Shown in pieces: positions 43,076-52,482 of a DNA stretch of 64,000 nucleotides. Every line of letters starts with the position of its first letter. Position 1 is the stretch's first letter. This DNA comes from Planctomycetia bacterium. GTDB lineage: Bacteria; Planctomycetota; Planctomycetia; Pirellulales; JACPPG01. The stretch lies in the NCBI GenBank assembly GCA_016191115.1, contig JACPPG010000011.1, forward strand, positions 100,044 through 164,043, in the 5' to 3' direction. Below the pieces are notes generated by a model. It had not been told where the DNA came from, made no database searches, and worked only from the letters and a program-made list of their open reading frames with translations. The translations under genes were made by a program, and so were the position numbers.

Positions 43076-43598
43076 TTTGGGGCGGCTCGCGAGAAGTTGC
43101 GCGATGTCCCTCCATCTTAAGCTAACGCGAGCCGGCCGCTAAGGGTCCACCGCCGGGACTCGGCCAACGGAGTGCAAATCGGCGGTTGCCGCATATACAG
43201 CGACAGGCGCGGCTTCGCCCTTCGCGTCTGAAGCCGCGCAAGCGGCGATGGATCCTAGCCACGGGCGCAAGCCCGTGGATCACTTCAGTCCGCGCGTTGT
43301 AAGCCCCGAAAGGGGCGACGTCGGCCCTGCGCGCCAGATAGACGTCGCCGCTAACGGGGCTTCCTTTGATGGAGCCATCTCTTCCACGGGCTCGCGCCCG
43401 TGGCTATGCGACGCCGCCCCTGCGGGGCGAAACGAGGCAGTCGCGGCCAAAGCGAGGGTTCTGGAAGTGGCCGCGAACGCTGGCTACCATGACCGCGCGG
43501 TACTGGCATGGCGTCGCCGGAAAAATAGTCGCTTCGCTGCCAGGTTGAATCCCGCGTTCCGTGCTGCTTCCAGCAAGCCTCCGGCCCGCAATACGACG
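43076..43598. other. Intergenic region packed with hairpin repeats
   Basis: No gene seen. Hairpins include CCACGGGCGCAAGCCCGTGG (43259-43278), GCCCCGAAAGGGGC (43303-43316), CCACGGGCTCGCGCCCGTGG (43384-43403) and GCCCCTGCGGGGC (43416-43428). The arms 43301-43322 and 43341-43362 pair at 18 of 22 positions. The CCACGGGC units recur in similar form at both ends, suggesting a composite mobile or recombination-derived repeat. Confidence 0.7.
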
Positions 43599-44549
43599 AT
43601 GCCCACCTCGCTCGACATTCACGTGGCCAGCGCCGCCGAGCGACGGGCAGCTCACGCGAACTGTCACGACGTGTGGTCGCTGGGGCTGCCAGTTGACAAG
43701 CACGTGGCCCGGCGCGAAGCGTCCCCTTTGCATCAGCGTGCCCGCTGGATCGTCGGCTGCCTCGGGTCGCAGGTGGTGTGCGCGTTGGCGAGCCACCCGA
43801 TCGTTCTTCGCGTGCACGGTGCGTCCGTTCCCGGGATGGCCCTTGCCTCGGTGCACACGCTTGCGTCCTTGCGCGGCCGGGGCTTCGCTCAGCAGTTGCT
43901 CGCGTGGATCGAGCCGTTCGAGCACGCCCGCGGCGCGCGGGTGAGTACGCTTTTTTGCGACATCAATCCGGGATTCTACGCCCGGCTGGGCTATGTGCTT
44001 TGTCCGAGTCACGAGGGCTGGGCGGTGCCAGCGGCGCCGCGCCCGCCGGAAAACATTGATGAGCAGGACGATACCCGGCTCGTCCCTCTGACCGCGGACA
44101 GCGACGAGAGCTGGATACGGGCGATCTACGATTCGGACCACGGCCGGCGGCCGCTGGCCGTCGAGCGCCCCGCGGACTATTGGCGGCACCTGGCCGCACG
44201 GTTTCCGAATTCAGAGTGCCTGATCATGACGACCGCCGCGGGCGAGCGGCTTGGCTACGTCCGCGTGCATCGCGTCGAAAACGATCTCGTGATCCTCGAT
44301 CACGCGGTCGAAGGCGGCGACGACCGACTGCGGGCCGAACTATGGCGACACGCCATCGCGCTGGGCACACGCCAAGAAGCGACCCGCGTCGGCGGATGGC
44401 TGCCTGACGGGCCGCCGGCCCAGGCGCTATTTCACGTCGAGCCGCGGCACGACGAGATCACGATGGTCAAGCCCCTCGACGACCGTATCGCCATCGATGC
44501 GGCAATCGTCGCGGCATCGGCCTGGGTGCAAGAGATCGACCACGTGTGA
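43599..44549 (+). CDS. GNAT-type N-acetyltransferase, probably two-domain
   Basis: A 316-residue protein. The first half carries a GNAT acetyl-CoA motif (MALASVHTLASLRGRGFAQQ, LLAWIEPFEHARGARVSTLF, DINPGFYARLGYV), placed as in Eis/YhbS-like enzymes. The second half (residues about 160-316: ERLGYVRVHRVENDLVILDH) has a weaker GNAT-like pattern without a clear R-x-x-G-x-G/A loop. The start at 43599 is the ATG before the conserved region; the repeats end upstream. Substrate unknown. Confidence 0.8.
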   Translation: MPTSLDIHVASAAERRAAHANCHDVWSLGLPVDKHVARREASPLHQRARWIVGCLGSQVVCALASHPIVLRVHGASVPGMALASVHTLASLRGRGFAQQLLAWIEPFEHARGARVSTLFCDINPGFYARLGYVLCPSHEGWAVPAAPRPPENIDEQDDTRLVPLTADSDESWIRAIYDSDHGRRPLAVERPADYWRHLAARFPNSECLIMTTAAGERLGYVRVHRVENDLVILDHAVEGGDDRLRAELWRHAIALGTRQEATRVGGWLPDGPPAQALFHVEPRHDEITMVKPLDDRIAIDAAIVAASAWVQEIDHV

Positions 44550-44668
44550 AGGGCCGCATTGCCGTGTCATGAAAATGCTCAAGTTGGCTTGACGCACGGT
44601 GGAAAAACGGCATGCTGCAAGGACGTACAGTGGCCGCTCGCTCTCAAAGCATCAGGTCAAGGAGGCCC

Positions 44669-46327
44669 ATGCCACGATCCCCTTCGGCCACCACCACCAA
44701 GCTGAGAGGCGGCTATTACACTCCGCCCCGCGTCGCGGAATGGCTCGCCAAGTGGGCCGTCCGCTCCGGCTGCGACCGGGTGCTTGAGCCGAGCTGCGGC
44801 GACGGCGTTTTTCTCGCCGCGGCGTCAGCCCAATTGACGCGGCGCCGCGCCCTTGAGGCTGAGGAGGCGCCACAGATGCTGGGCGTCGAGATCTCCGCCA
44901 CCGAAGCAGCGAAGGCGCGGGACCGAGTGGGGAAAATTGGCAAGGTGATGTCCTGCGACTTCTTCCACTGGTTGAATAGCGCAGAACCGCGGAGCTTCGA
45001 CGTCGTTCTGGGAAATCCCCCGTTCATTCGCTACCAGAACTTTCCCGAGCCGGCGCGCACCGCCGCGATGCACTTCATGCACCTTCAGGGGTTGCGCCCC
45101 AATCGACTTACCAACATCTGGGTGCCGTTTGTCGTCGCGTCCGCGCACCTCCTGCGTGAGGGGGGGCGCCTGGCGATGGTGCTTCCCGCCGAGCTGCTCC
45201 AAGTGACGTACGCTGCACAGCTACGCCAGTATCTGGCCGACTCGTTCTCCCGCATTACCATTTACGCGTGCAATGAAATGTTTTTTGACGGCGCGGAGCA
45301 GGAGGTCGTTTTGCTCGCCGGAGAAGGCAAGTTAGCACGGCCAGATCCAGGCGTCACGTGCGATATCGCGCTGGTCGAGGCAAAAAATATCGCGGACTTA
45401 CTACGTCGTCCGGCGAAGACTTCTCGCCACGCGCGGCACGCCAAGCTCGTTCAACATGACAGGGAGAAATGGCTCAAGTACTTTCTGAGCGCACGGGAGA
45501 TCGCCTTCATGCGGGCCTTGCGCGACGACCCCAGAATAAGCACCCTTGGCGAACACGCCTCGGTCGACGTGGGCGTCGTGACGGGGAGGAACGAGTTCTT
45601 CGTGCTTTCGCGAGCCGAAGTCGAGCGGTTTCAACTCGCCGCATTCGTGGTGCCGCTCGTCGCGCGGTCGGCCCACCTGCCGGGCGCCGTGTTGCGAAAA
45701 CGCGAACATCGGGCATTGATCGAGGCAGGCAAACGCGTGTACTTACTCGACCTGAGAACGCGCGCGGAAGGCGATTTTTCTCCCGGGCTTCGGGCCTTCA
45801 TCCGCGAAGGTGAACGCGCCGGTTACGATCAAGGTTACAAGTGTCGCATCCGCGACCCCTGGTATCGCGTGCCGAGCGTGTGGCAACCGGATTGCTTCTT
45901 CTTCCGGCAGATTCACGACTTTCCGCGGGTTGTCGTGAACAAAGCGGGCGCGACATCCACGGATACCGTCCATCGGATGCGGTGTCGCGCGTCACCGGGG
46001 ACCTTGGCCGCCAATCTCTACACGCATCTGACCGCCGCGAGCGCGGAGATCGAGGGTCGCAGCTACGGTGGTGGCGTTCTAGAGCTGGAGCCCACGGAGG
46101 CCGAACGACTGCTGGTGCCGAGACATCCCAATGGGGCGCTACCCATCGAGGAGGCGGATGCGTTGGTGCGGGGCGGCCGACTGAGGGAGGTCCTCGAAGA
46201 GAACGATCGTGTCGTGCTCGACGGATCGCTCGGATTGAGTCGGGCCGAATGTGCGCTGCTTGGGCGCATTTGGGCGAAAATGCGCGAGCGCCGCAGTGCG
46301 CGCCGCCGGCGGAACGTCAAACCGTGA
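44669..46327 (+). CDS. N6-adenine DNA methylase, Eco57I/TaqI-like, orphan
   Basis: A 552-residue protein starting at ATG 44669 after a perfect AAGGAGG. The SAM motif I region is LEPSCGDGVFLAAA (about 39-52) and the catalytic motif IV is GNPPFIRYQNF (Asn116-Phe119), the NPPF type of adenine-N6 methyltransferases. Motif X is the RGGYYTPPRVAEWL region at the N-terminus. The C-terminal half (HRMRCRASPGTLAANLYTHL) fits a TaqI-like target recognition domain. It probably methylates adenine in a DNA target. No restriction endonuclease gene is visible on either side, so it looks like a solitary methylase or the remnant of a restriction-modification system. Confidence 0.9.
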   Translation: MPRSPSATTTKLRGGYYTPPRVAEWLAKWAVRSGCDRVLEPSCGDGVFLAAASAQLTRRRALEAEEAPQMLGVEISATEAAKARDRVGKIGKVMSCDFFHWLNSAEPRSFDVVLGNPPFIRYQNFPEPARTAAMHFMHLQGLRPNRLTNIWVPFVVASAHLLREGGRLAMVLPAELLQVTYAAQLRQYLADSFSRITIYACNEMFFDGAEQEVVLLAGEGKLARPDPGVTCDIALVEAKNIADLLRRPAKTSRHARHAKLVQHDREKWLKYFLSAREIAFMRALRDDPRISTLGEHASVDVGVVTGRNEFFVLSRAEVERFQLAAFVVPLVARSAHLPGAVLRKREHRALIEAGKRVYLLDLRTRAEGDFSPGLRAFIREGERAGYDQGYKCRIRDPWYRVPSVWQPDCFFFRQIHDFPRVVVNKAGATSTDTVHRMRCRASPGTLAANLYTHLTAASAEIEGRSYGGGVLELEPTEAERLLVPRHPNGALPIEEADALVRGGRLREVLEENDRVVLDGSLGLSRAECALLGRIWAKMRERRSARRRRNVKP

Positions 46328-46360
46328 CCTACCGCTAGACGACGTCAGGTCCGCCCGGTT

Positions 46361-47737
46361 TCAGTACCGGCTTGGCGGAACGTAGCCGTACGGGACGGGG
46401 CGGGCAACGGTCGACGTGGGCAACCGCACCGACGCCGGGTCCGTTTCGAACGCGCTCTGCCGGCGGGCCTCGTCCGGCGACGGAGGAATGCCCGCAGCGC
46501 CGGTTTGCCCGGCGGGCGGAGTCGATTCCACGGCCTGGCGGTAGGGCGCCGTGGCCTGCGGAGCCGGTTTTGTGGGCGACGGGCGAATCGCCATCCGCGC
46601 GCCGGGGCTTCCCGTAACGCTGGGGCGCGGCGTATCGCTTGGCACGTGGGGGTTGGCCACCAGCGCCGGCCCGGCCTCTTGCTCCGCCGCGGGCTGGCGC
46701 GCGGCAACCTGCTGCCGCGGGACGGGCACCGCATGATTCATCTCAGCCAGCCATTGCCGCGCCTGGTCGAGGTTTGGATTTTGCTCAAGGGCTATGGCGA
46801 ATTGCTCGGCGGCCGCTTCGCGCTCGCCCTGCTGGTGCAACATCAGCCCCACGTTGTAGTGGGCCGCCGGTTCGCCATACACGGCCGTGACGTGCGCGAT
46901 CGCTTCATCGACACGGCCTTGCTGCACCAGCACCTTGGCGATGTTGTTGCGGTACAGATCACGGTCCGGCTTCAGCTCGACTGCCTTGTTCAGGTACACA
47001 AGCGCGGAGCGGTATTCGCCTTGCCGGGCATAGCACAGGCCCAGATTGTTCGTGGCCATCGCATCATCGGGGTGCGCCTTGATCGCGCGCTGGTAGTATT
47101 CGGCGGCCTTGGGCAGTTTTCCTTGCCGCTCGAGCATGCCCGCGTAGCCCTGTAGCGCGGCGGAATGCTTCGGGTCGAGCTTGAGGGCCTTGTGGTACTG
47201 CTCTTCCGCTAACTCGACATTGCCCGTTTGTTCCTGGATCCGCGCCAAGGAGACATAGAAGTCCGGCCCGAGTTTCTCTTTGGTCTTGGGATTGGTGTTA
47301 AAGGGCCAGGCGGTCTCGGACGGCGGTTTCGGTTGGAAGGCGCCTGTGACCTTTTGGGTCCCCTGCTTGACCTTCTCGGTCCCCTGTTTGAAGGATGAGC
47401 TGACCGAGCGGCCAATGGCCGAAGGGCTCAGCGCCGCGGCCATTTTGGCCGTGCGGCTGGGTTCGGTCTGCTGGTTCAGGCCGAGCCCCGGCGCGTTCAC
47501 GTTGCGCTGTTGCTGCTGCTCGGCCAGCTCCGCGTAAGTGGGCGTCGGAGGCTTGGCCGGCTTGGACCAGGGCCATTTCCAGCCGCCGGAGGCGGTCTGC
47601 GCGGTCGCTGACGCCGGACCAAGCAGGATCAAGGCCAGGACCGCCGGGACAACGTACACGGCGAGCGCGCGAACGCGCCGCCCGGCATGCGCCGCTAGCG
47701 TTGCCATCGTCACCGTCGGCTTCAAACGATTACGCAT
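46361..47737 (-). CDS. TPR protein of the Tad locus (TadD-like position)
   Basis: A 458-residue exported protein: hydrophobic signal segment (YVVPAVLALILLGPASATAQ), Pro/Gln-rich linker, then about five TPR units (residues about 145-330: ARIQEQTGNVELAEEQYHKA, GMLERQGKLPKAAEYYQRAI, NLGLCYARQGEYRSALVYLN, and similar), and a Pro-rich C-terminal region ending YGYVPPSRY. TPR proteins of this kind (TadD) are typical members of Tad loci and act as pilotin or scaffold. Its position last in the minus-strand run fits. The ATG at 47746 is an alternative start. Confidence 0.82.
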   Translation of the reverse strand: MRNRLKPTVTMATLAAHAGRRVRALAVYVVPAVLALILLGPASATAQTASGGWKWPWSKPAKPPTPTYAELAEQQQQRNVNAPGLGLNQQTEPSRTAKMAAALSPSAIGRSVSSSFKQGTEKVKQGTQKVTGAFQPKPPSETAWPFNTNPKTKEKLGPDFYVSLARIQEQTGNVELAEEQYHKALKLDPKHSAALQGYAGMLERQGKLPKAAEYYQRAIKAHPDDAMATNNLGLCYARQGEYRSALVYLNKAVELKPDRDLYRNNIAKVLVQQGRVDEAIAHVTAVYGEPAAHYNVGLMLHQQGEREAAAEQFAIALEQNPNLDQARQWLAEMNHAVPVPRQQVAARQPAAEQEAGPALVANPHVPSDTPRPSVTGSPGARMAIRPSPTKPAPQATAPYRQAVESTPPAGQTGAAGIPPSPDEARRQSAFETDPASVRLPTSTVARPVPYGYVPPSRY

Positions 47738-47978
47738 CGTAGGCATTCCGAGCCGCAATCCTGTCTCGATCGGTATATTGATCGGCACCCACCGCCGGGT
47801 GCTGCACGAGAACCGTGGATTTGGCGAAACCCAGCAAAACGTGCGGGCGATCGATCGAGAGTTGGGCAGGCGGGGCGACCTGGATTGGCCGTCCGCGCCA
47901 CGGCGGGAGTTCACCCGCCGTGGTGGAAAAAGTCCTTTGGCGCCGCCTGCCCGGACGGTTCCTGTCCGCGTGCGCCTC

Positions 47979-48587
47979 TCAATTCATCGTGCCGGCTTCG
48001 TCCGAAGCGCTGTCGTCGTTCGGCAGGCGCGGATCGGGCGTGGTGGCCTGATAGCGCCGCGTGACCTCGTCGATGTACATGGCCGGCGCCCCGCGGGCCT
48101 TCTCGTACGTCTCGAAGACGGGCACCGGCTGCCGGTCGCCCAGGACGAGCGCCGCCTGCTCTTGCACCGCGGCGACACGCCCAGCGGAGATCGCCGGGTC
48201 GTTGGTTCGCAGCACAAATATGGCTCGATAGGCAACCGGGGTTTCGTTAATGATCGCCGACACCTTCAGACGTCCTGCTTCCGTCAGACGCGTCGAATCG
48301 CCGTCGAAGTGATGCTCGCTGAGGGTGTTTTGCAGCCGCCAGCCGTTGAGCGTCATGGTCTCGAAGGGCACGCGCACGCTCAGCCGGTCAGCGGTAACGA
48401 ACGGGTCGGGCCAGCGATAGTTGCGCTTGTAGTCGCGCCAGAAGCCGATCCAGGCCTTCTTGACGACCCCCACCTCACGCGGGGCAGGTTGCACGTCGTA
48501 GCCGTAGGGATCGGCGGGTTCGCCGGCGCGAGCCGACAAGGGCACGGTGGCGGCCGCCAAAGCACAGACGAAAAGCACTCGTCGCAT
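47979..48587 (-). CDS. Exported protein of unknown function in the Tad locus
   Basis: A 202-residue protein with a cleavable signal peptide (FVCALAAATVPLSARAGE, near residues 6-23). The mature part begins with a Tyr/Pro-rich PYGYDVQPAPREVG, then VKKAWIGFWRDYKRNYRWPD, and ends with an acidic tail. The centre (LKVSAIINETPVAYRAIFVL) resembles the OmpA/peptidoglycan-binding type of fold in spacing, but this is a weak guess. No family recognised. Its place between the tadC gene and the TPR gene suggests an envelope role in pilus biogenesis. Confidence 0.72.
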   Translation of the reverse strand: MRRVLFVCALAAATVPLSARAGEPADPYGYDVQPAPREVGVVKKAWIGFWRDYKRNYRWPDPFVTADRLSVRVPFETMTLNGWRLQNTLSEHHFDGDSTRLTEAGRLKVSAIINETPVAYRAIFVLRTNDPAISAGRVAAVQEQAALVLGDRQPVPVFETYEKARGAPAMYIDEVTRRYQATTPDPRLPNDDSASDEAGTMN

Positions 48588-48769
48588 CGATTTCCTCCGT
48601 GCCTATTGCGATGGGCCGGCCCGTCGCCATCCGTTGCGGACAGGGAATGCCTGCGCCCTTCTCCGCGCAGGCGTTCCCGCACGCTATTGGCCCACAAGCC
48701 TATATCGGCCTGGCGGCTTTAAAATCTGAGGCCCCCGCGGGACGAAGACGCCCAGGTTGCCCAGCCGCA

Positions 48770-49741
48770 TCAGCTTCCGCTCATCATCGGGAACATTTCG
48801 CGGACCATCGTGATAGCGGCTGGTCCGACCAGCACCACGAAGATGCCGGGGAAGATGAAGATCACGAGCGGAAAGATCAGCTTGACGGCCGTTTTGGCCG
48901 CCTTTTCCTCGGCCAACTGCCGGCGGCGCGTCCGCATCGAATCGCTTTGCACGCGGAGGGCCTGGGCGATGCTCGAGCCGAACTTGTCGGCCTGGATCAG
49001 GATCGCCGCCAGGCTGCGCAGGTCGTCGACGCCGGTCCGCACCCCCAGTTCGTGCAGCACGTCGGTGCGCGAGCGGCCCACTTGCAACTGGAAATTCGAG
49101 AGCGCGAATTCCTCGGCGATAACGCGATAGATTCTCTTCATCTCCTCGGCCACTTTCCGCATCGCCTGGTCGAGGCCCAGACCTGCCTCGACGCACACCA
49201 CCATCAGGTCCAGGGCGTCAGGCAGACCGAGGAAGATGGCCTCCTTGCGTTTCTTGACGATGAACATCAGCACCACCTCCGGCAGATAGAACAGGCCGCC
49301 GGCGATGAGCAGGCTCATCATGGTCGACTTCTGGCTGAAGTTCGACATGAAGAGCATCGTGGTTCCACTGCCGAACAGCCCGATCACAAGTCCCAGGAAC
49401 TTGAACCCCAGAAAGATCGTGGGCGCGGCCTCGCTACGAAAGCCCGCATTGGAGAGCTTCAGCTTCAGCTTGCTCTGCTCCAGCTCGCTCTTGGGCTGCA
49501 GGGGCTTGGCCAAGGCCGGGCTGGCGGCCTCGAGCACCTTGGTCATCGCGTCCTGCTTTTTCGTGACTCCCGTCGGTTCGCGGCGGCGCAGGCCCGGGTT
49601 CTTGATTTCGTCCAGCCGTTGCATGGCGCGCGGACGGCCGGCGGCCACCAAATCCAACAGCCACCATGCCGCTAGCGCAAAGAGACCGAACACCGCAAAC
49701 GGCAGCAATTGCTCGAAATTCACAAGGCCGGCGAAAATCAC
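48770..49741 (-). CDS. tadC: Type II secretion system F family protein, TadC
   Basis: A 323-residue polytopic membrane protein of the GspF/TadC family. Transmembrane segments lie near the N-terminus (LLPFAVFGLFALAAWWLLDL), in the middle (GLVIGLFGSGTTMLFM; SLLIAGGLFYLPEVVLMFIV) and at the C-terminus (LIFPLVIFIFPGIFVVLVGP). The T2SSF block LPDALDLMVVCVEAGLGLDQ followed by AMRKVAEEM is intact, as is FGSSIAQALRVQSDSMRTRR. It forms the inner-membrane platform of the Flp pilus machine with TadB and is driven by the TadA ATPase. Eight bases separate it from the tadB stop, so the two are cotranscribed. Confidence 0.94.
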   Translation of the reverse strand: MIFAGLVNFEQLLPFAVFGLFALAAWWLLDLVAAGRPRAMQRLDEIKNPGLRRREPTGVTKKQDAMTKVLEAASPALAKPLQPKSELEQSKLKLKLSNAGFRSEAAPTIFLGFKFLGLVIGLFGSGTTMLFMSNFSQKSTMMSLLIAGGLFYLPEVVLMFIVKKRKEAIFLGLPDALDLMVVCVEAGLGLDQAMRKVAEEMKRIYRVIAEEFALSNFQLQVGRSRTDVLHELGVRTGVDDLRSLAAILIQADKFGSSIAQALRVQSDSMRTRRRQLAEEKAAKTAVKLIFPLVIFIFPGIFVVLVGPAAITMVREMFPMMSGS

Positions 49742-49748
49742 GGCAGTC

Positions 49749-50720
49749 TCACACTTTGATGTTGATGATCTTGCGGATGACGAGCGCCCCGAGGATTTGC
49801 AGGAACACGGCGCCGGCGAGCATCTTCTTGCCCATCGGATCCGTGAACAGCGTCATCATGTATTCGGGATTGAGGCGATAGACCGCGACGAACAGCACCG
49901 GCGGCAGGCCCAAGAGCACCACGCCCGACAGCCGGCCTTCGCCCGTCAAGGCCTGCACCTGTCCCCAAATCTTGAACCGTTCGCGGACGATGTAGCCGAT
50001 CTTGTCGAGGATTTCGGCCAGATCGCCGCCGGTCTGCCGCTGCAGCATTACGGCGGTCGAAAAGAACTTGAGGTCCAGGTTGGGGACGCGCTCCGTGATG
50101 GCCGACAAGGAATCGTCCATCGAGATGCCCAGATTCTGCTCTTCAAAGACGCGGCCGAATTCCTTGCCGATCGGCGCCGGCATCTCCTCGCGGACCAGGT
50201 TGAACCCCGAAGCAAGGCTGTGACCGGCGCGCAGGGCGCGGGCGATCAGCTCCAAGGCATCCGGTAACTGCACGGCGAAGGCCTTGAGCCGTTTGCGGCG
50301 GCGATAAACGAGCCACAACAAGGGCAACGATCCCATGGCCGCCGCGCCCATCGGCGCCGCGATCGCCGGAAAACCGCTGAGCGTGGAGGCGAATCCGCCC
50401 AACAGAGCCAAAATCCCCGAAATCAAGAAGAACCGCGTGGGCGTCAGATTCGTGTCGGCCTGCTCAAACAGCAACCGCAGCTTGCTGAACCGGGCCAAGA
50501 GCGCTCCCACGATGCTGTGTCCACCGTCCAGCGAGTCGGCCAGCACGCCTGTTTTTAGCAGGCTATCCTTGGCCGCCGCGGGTGTGCCCATCCCCGTGAG
50601 CATGTCGAGCCGCTGCTCGATTTCCGTGTTGCCGCTGTCGCGGAACAACATGGTGACGCCGGCCACGAGCGCGGCTACGCCCACGAACGCGGCAATCGAG
50701 ATCCAAAGTACGGGGGTCAT
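49749..50720 (-). CDS. tadB: Type II secretion system F family protein, TadB
   Basis: A 323-residue polytopic membrane protein. An N-terminal transmembrane segment (LWISIAAFVGVAALVAGVTM) precedes the T2SSF domain: LPDALELIARALRAGHSLAS, FNLVREEMPAPIGKEFGRVF, RQTGGDLAEILDKIGYIVRE. Membrane segments also occur at about 105-150 and near the C-terminus (LSGVVLLGLPPVLFVAVYRL). With TadC it forms the Flp pilus assembly platform. It lies between the genes for the ATPase and TadC, the standard Tad order. Confidence 0.95.
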   Translation of the reverse strand: MTPVLWISIAAFVGVAALVAGVTMLFRDSGNTEIEQRLDMLTGMGTPAAAKDSLLKTGVLADSLDGGHSIVGALLARFSKLRLLFEQADTNLTPTRFFLISGILALLGGFASTLSGFPAIAAPMGAAAMGSLPLLWLVYRRRKRLKAFAVQLPDALELIARALRAGHSLASGFNLVREEMPAPIGKEFGRVFEEQNLGISMDDSLSAITERVPNLDLKFFSTAVMLQRQTGGDLAEILDKIGYIVRERFKIWGQVQALTGEGRLSGVVLLGLPPVLFVAVYRLNPEYMMTLFTDPMGKKMLAGAVFLQILGALVIRKIINIKV

Positions 50721-50795
50721 GACTCTTGTCTCAGCTCTTTTGTCTCAAACGCTCCACTGGTTCCCGCCGCTCGATAAGGCAGCTCGCTTGGTCCT

Positions 50796-52115
50796 CTAAT
50801 CCTCCAGCATGACCCGCTGTCGGAACGCGCTGGCCGGTAGGCGCACGCCGGCGGCTTCCAGCCGATCCATGAACGACGGGCGAATGCCGGTCGCCACGAA
50901 CCGCCCGCGGGCGCGGCCGTTTTCGTCGATGCCGTCTTGCACGTAGTGATAGACGTCTTGCATCACGATCGTATCCTGCTCCATTCCCAGGATCTCGGTG
51001 ATGTGCGTGATCTTGCGGGGGCCGCCCTGCAAGCGGTTGGCTTGAATGATCAGGTCGATCGCGCTTGAGATCTGTTGGCGCATGGCCTTTAGCGGCAGCT
51101 CGAAACCGGCCATGGTGATCATCGTCTCGATGCGGGCGATGCCGTCGCGCGGGCTGTTGGCGTGGATCGTCGTCAACGATCCTTCGTGGCCCGTGTTCAT
51201 GGCTTGCAGCATGTCCAGGGTTTCCGCGCCACGGCACTCGCCGATGATGATCCGTTCGGGCCGCATGCGCAGGGCGTTCCGCACGAGGTCGGTGGCCGTG
51301 ATGGCCCCCTTTCCCTCGATGTTCGGCGGCCGCGTTTCCAGCCGTACCACGTGGTCCTGCTGGAGCTGCAATTCCGCCGCGTCCTCGATCGTCACGATGC
51401 GGTCGGAGTTGGAAATGAAGCTCGACAGCGTGTTCAACAGCGTCGTCTTGCCGGAGCCCGTCCCGCCGGAGATGACGATGTTCAAGCGGGCCTTGATCGC
51501 GCCCTCGAGCAACATCACCATTTCCGGCGTGAAAGCCTTGAAGTTCAGCAGGTCTTCCAGCTTGAGTGGATTGGCGCCGAAGCGGCGAATCGACACCGAC
51601 GGCCCGTCCAAAGCCAACGGCGGAATGATCGCGTTGACGCGCGAGCCGTCGGGCAAGCGGGCATCGACCATCGGGCACACCTCGTCCACGCGCCGGCCGA
51701 CTTTCGATACGATCCGGTCGATGATCTGCATCAAGTGGTTGTTGTCGCGGAAGGTGACGCTCGTCTTCTCCATCTTCCCTTTCCGCTCGACGTAGACGTT
51801 CCGCGGTCCGTTGATGAGGATGTCGCTGATCGACGGGTCCTTGAGCAACAGCTCAAGCGGGCCTAGACCGAAGGTCTCGTCAAGCACCTCATCGATCAAC
51901 CGCTCGCGCTCGTTGCGGTTGAGGAGTGTGTCCTCGGTATCGCAAAGATGCTCGACCACGAGCCGGATCTCGCGGCGCAGCACGTCGCCTTCGAGGTCTC
52001 CGACGCGCGTCAAATCGAGCTTGTCGACCAGCTTCCCGTGGATCCGCCGTTTGAGTTCCTCAAACTCGGAATCCTGGGTCTTTTCGCGCGTCGTGGCGAG
52101 AGGGGTTTTGGCCAT
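50796..52115 (-). CDS. cpaF: Tad pilus assembly ATPase, CpaF/TadA
   Basis: A 439-residue secretion ATPase of the GspE/PilT superfamily. Visible parts: N-terminal [40 protein letters not shown], Walker [10 protein letters not shown] (216-224), the Asp box IEDAAELQL, the Walker B region [20 protein letters not shown], and the His box [16 protein letters not shown]. It powers assembly (and probably retraction) of Flp pili at the inner membrane. I chose the ATG at 52115; the frame upstream lacks family similarity. About 370 bases with an inverted repeat separate it from the CpaE gene, unusually far for this locus. Confidence 0.96.
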   Translation of the reverse strand: MAKTPLATTREKTQDSEFEELKRRIHGKLVDKLDLTRVGDLEGDVLRREIRLVVEHLCDTEDTLLNRNERERLIDEVLDETFGLGPLELLLKDPSISDILINGPRNVYVERKGKMEKTSVTFRDNNHLMQIIDRIVSKVGRRVDEVCPMVDARLPDGSRVNAIIPPLALDGPSVSIRRFGANPLKLEDLLNFKAFTPEMVMLLEGAIKARLNIVISGGTGSGKTTLLNTLSSFISNSDRIVTIEDAAELQLQQDHVVRLETRPPNIEGKGAITATDLVRNALRMRPERIIIGECRGAETLDMLQAMNTGHEGSLTTIHANSPRDGIARIETMITMAGFELPLKAMRQQISSAIDLIIQANRLQGGPRKITHITEILGMEQDTIVMQDVYHYVQDGIDENGRARGRFVATGIRPSFMDRLEAAGVRLPASAFRQRVMLED

Positions 52116-52340
52116 CGTTGCAAGCTCACTGGCTACGTTTGACCGCCGTCGCCAAGCCTGGCGCATGGCGGAGGCTGATCTCTCGGCGGCCCTTGCCGCC
52201 CTTTTTTGTCCAGAAAAGCATAGCTCAGGGATGCGCCGGGGTGCCGCCGGCAATAACCGTCTCAGCGGCCCCGGCAATGGCTTTTGGCCACCCAGGGGGA
52301 TGATCCGGCGTCTGACGGGGTCGACGCCTTAGCCGGGACG

Positions 52341-52482
52341 CTCGGGGATCAGGAGAACGGCAAAGTCCTGGGAGAGGGGGTCAGGCACATTTTTCGGCCG
52401 AAAGGTCCTTCGGAAGAATTGAAAACCGCCTGCGCCGAAAAATGAGCCAGACCCCGGACTTTGCAGTTCTCCTGGCTCGGGG
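52341..52482. repeat. Long imperfect inverted repeat in the tad locus
   Basis: Arms of about 50 bases. The left arm (from 52341) holds GGCAAAGTCC and ends GGGTCAGGCACATTTTTCGGC near 52398. The right arm (from 52434) begins GCCGAAAAATGAGCCAGACC and continues CCGGACTTTGC to near 52482. Pairing is interrupted by about 8 extra bases in the left arm. CAGGCAC faces GAGCCAG, giving the same two A-A mismatches as at 40749-40831. A near-copy of the right arm occurs at 63810-63850. The rest of the 372-bp gap has no gene. Confidence 0.8.

Noticed and set aside
44669..46327. Complete restriction-modification or BREX-type defence system
   Set aside because: Only the methylase is present; neighbours are a GNAT protein and Tad TPR protein, with no nuclease, ATPase or specificity partner.
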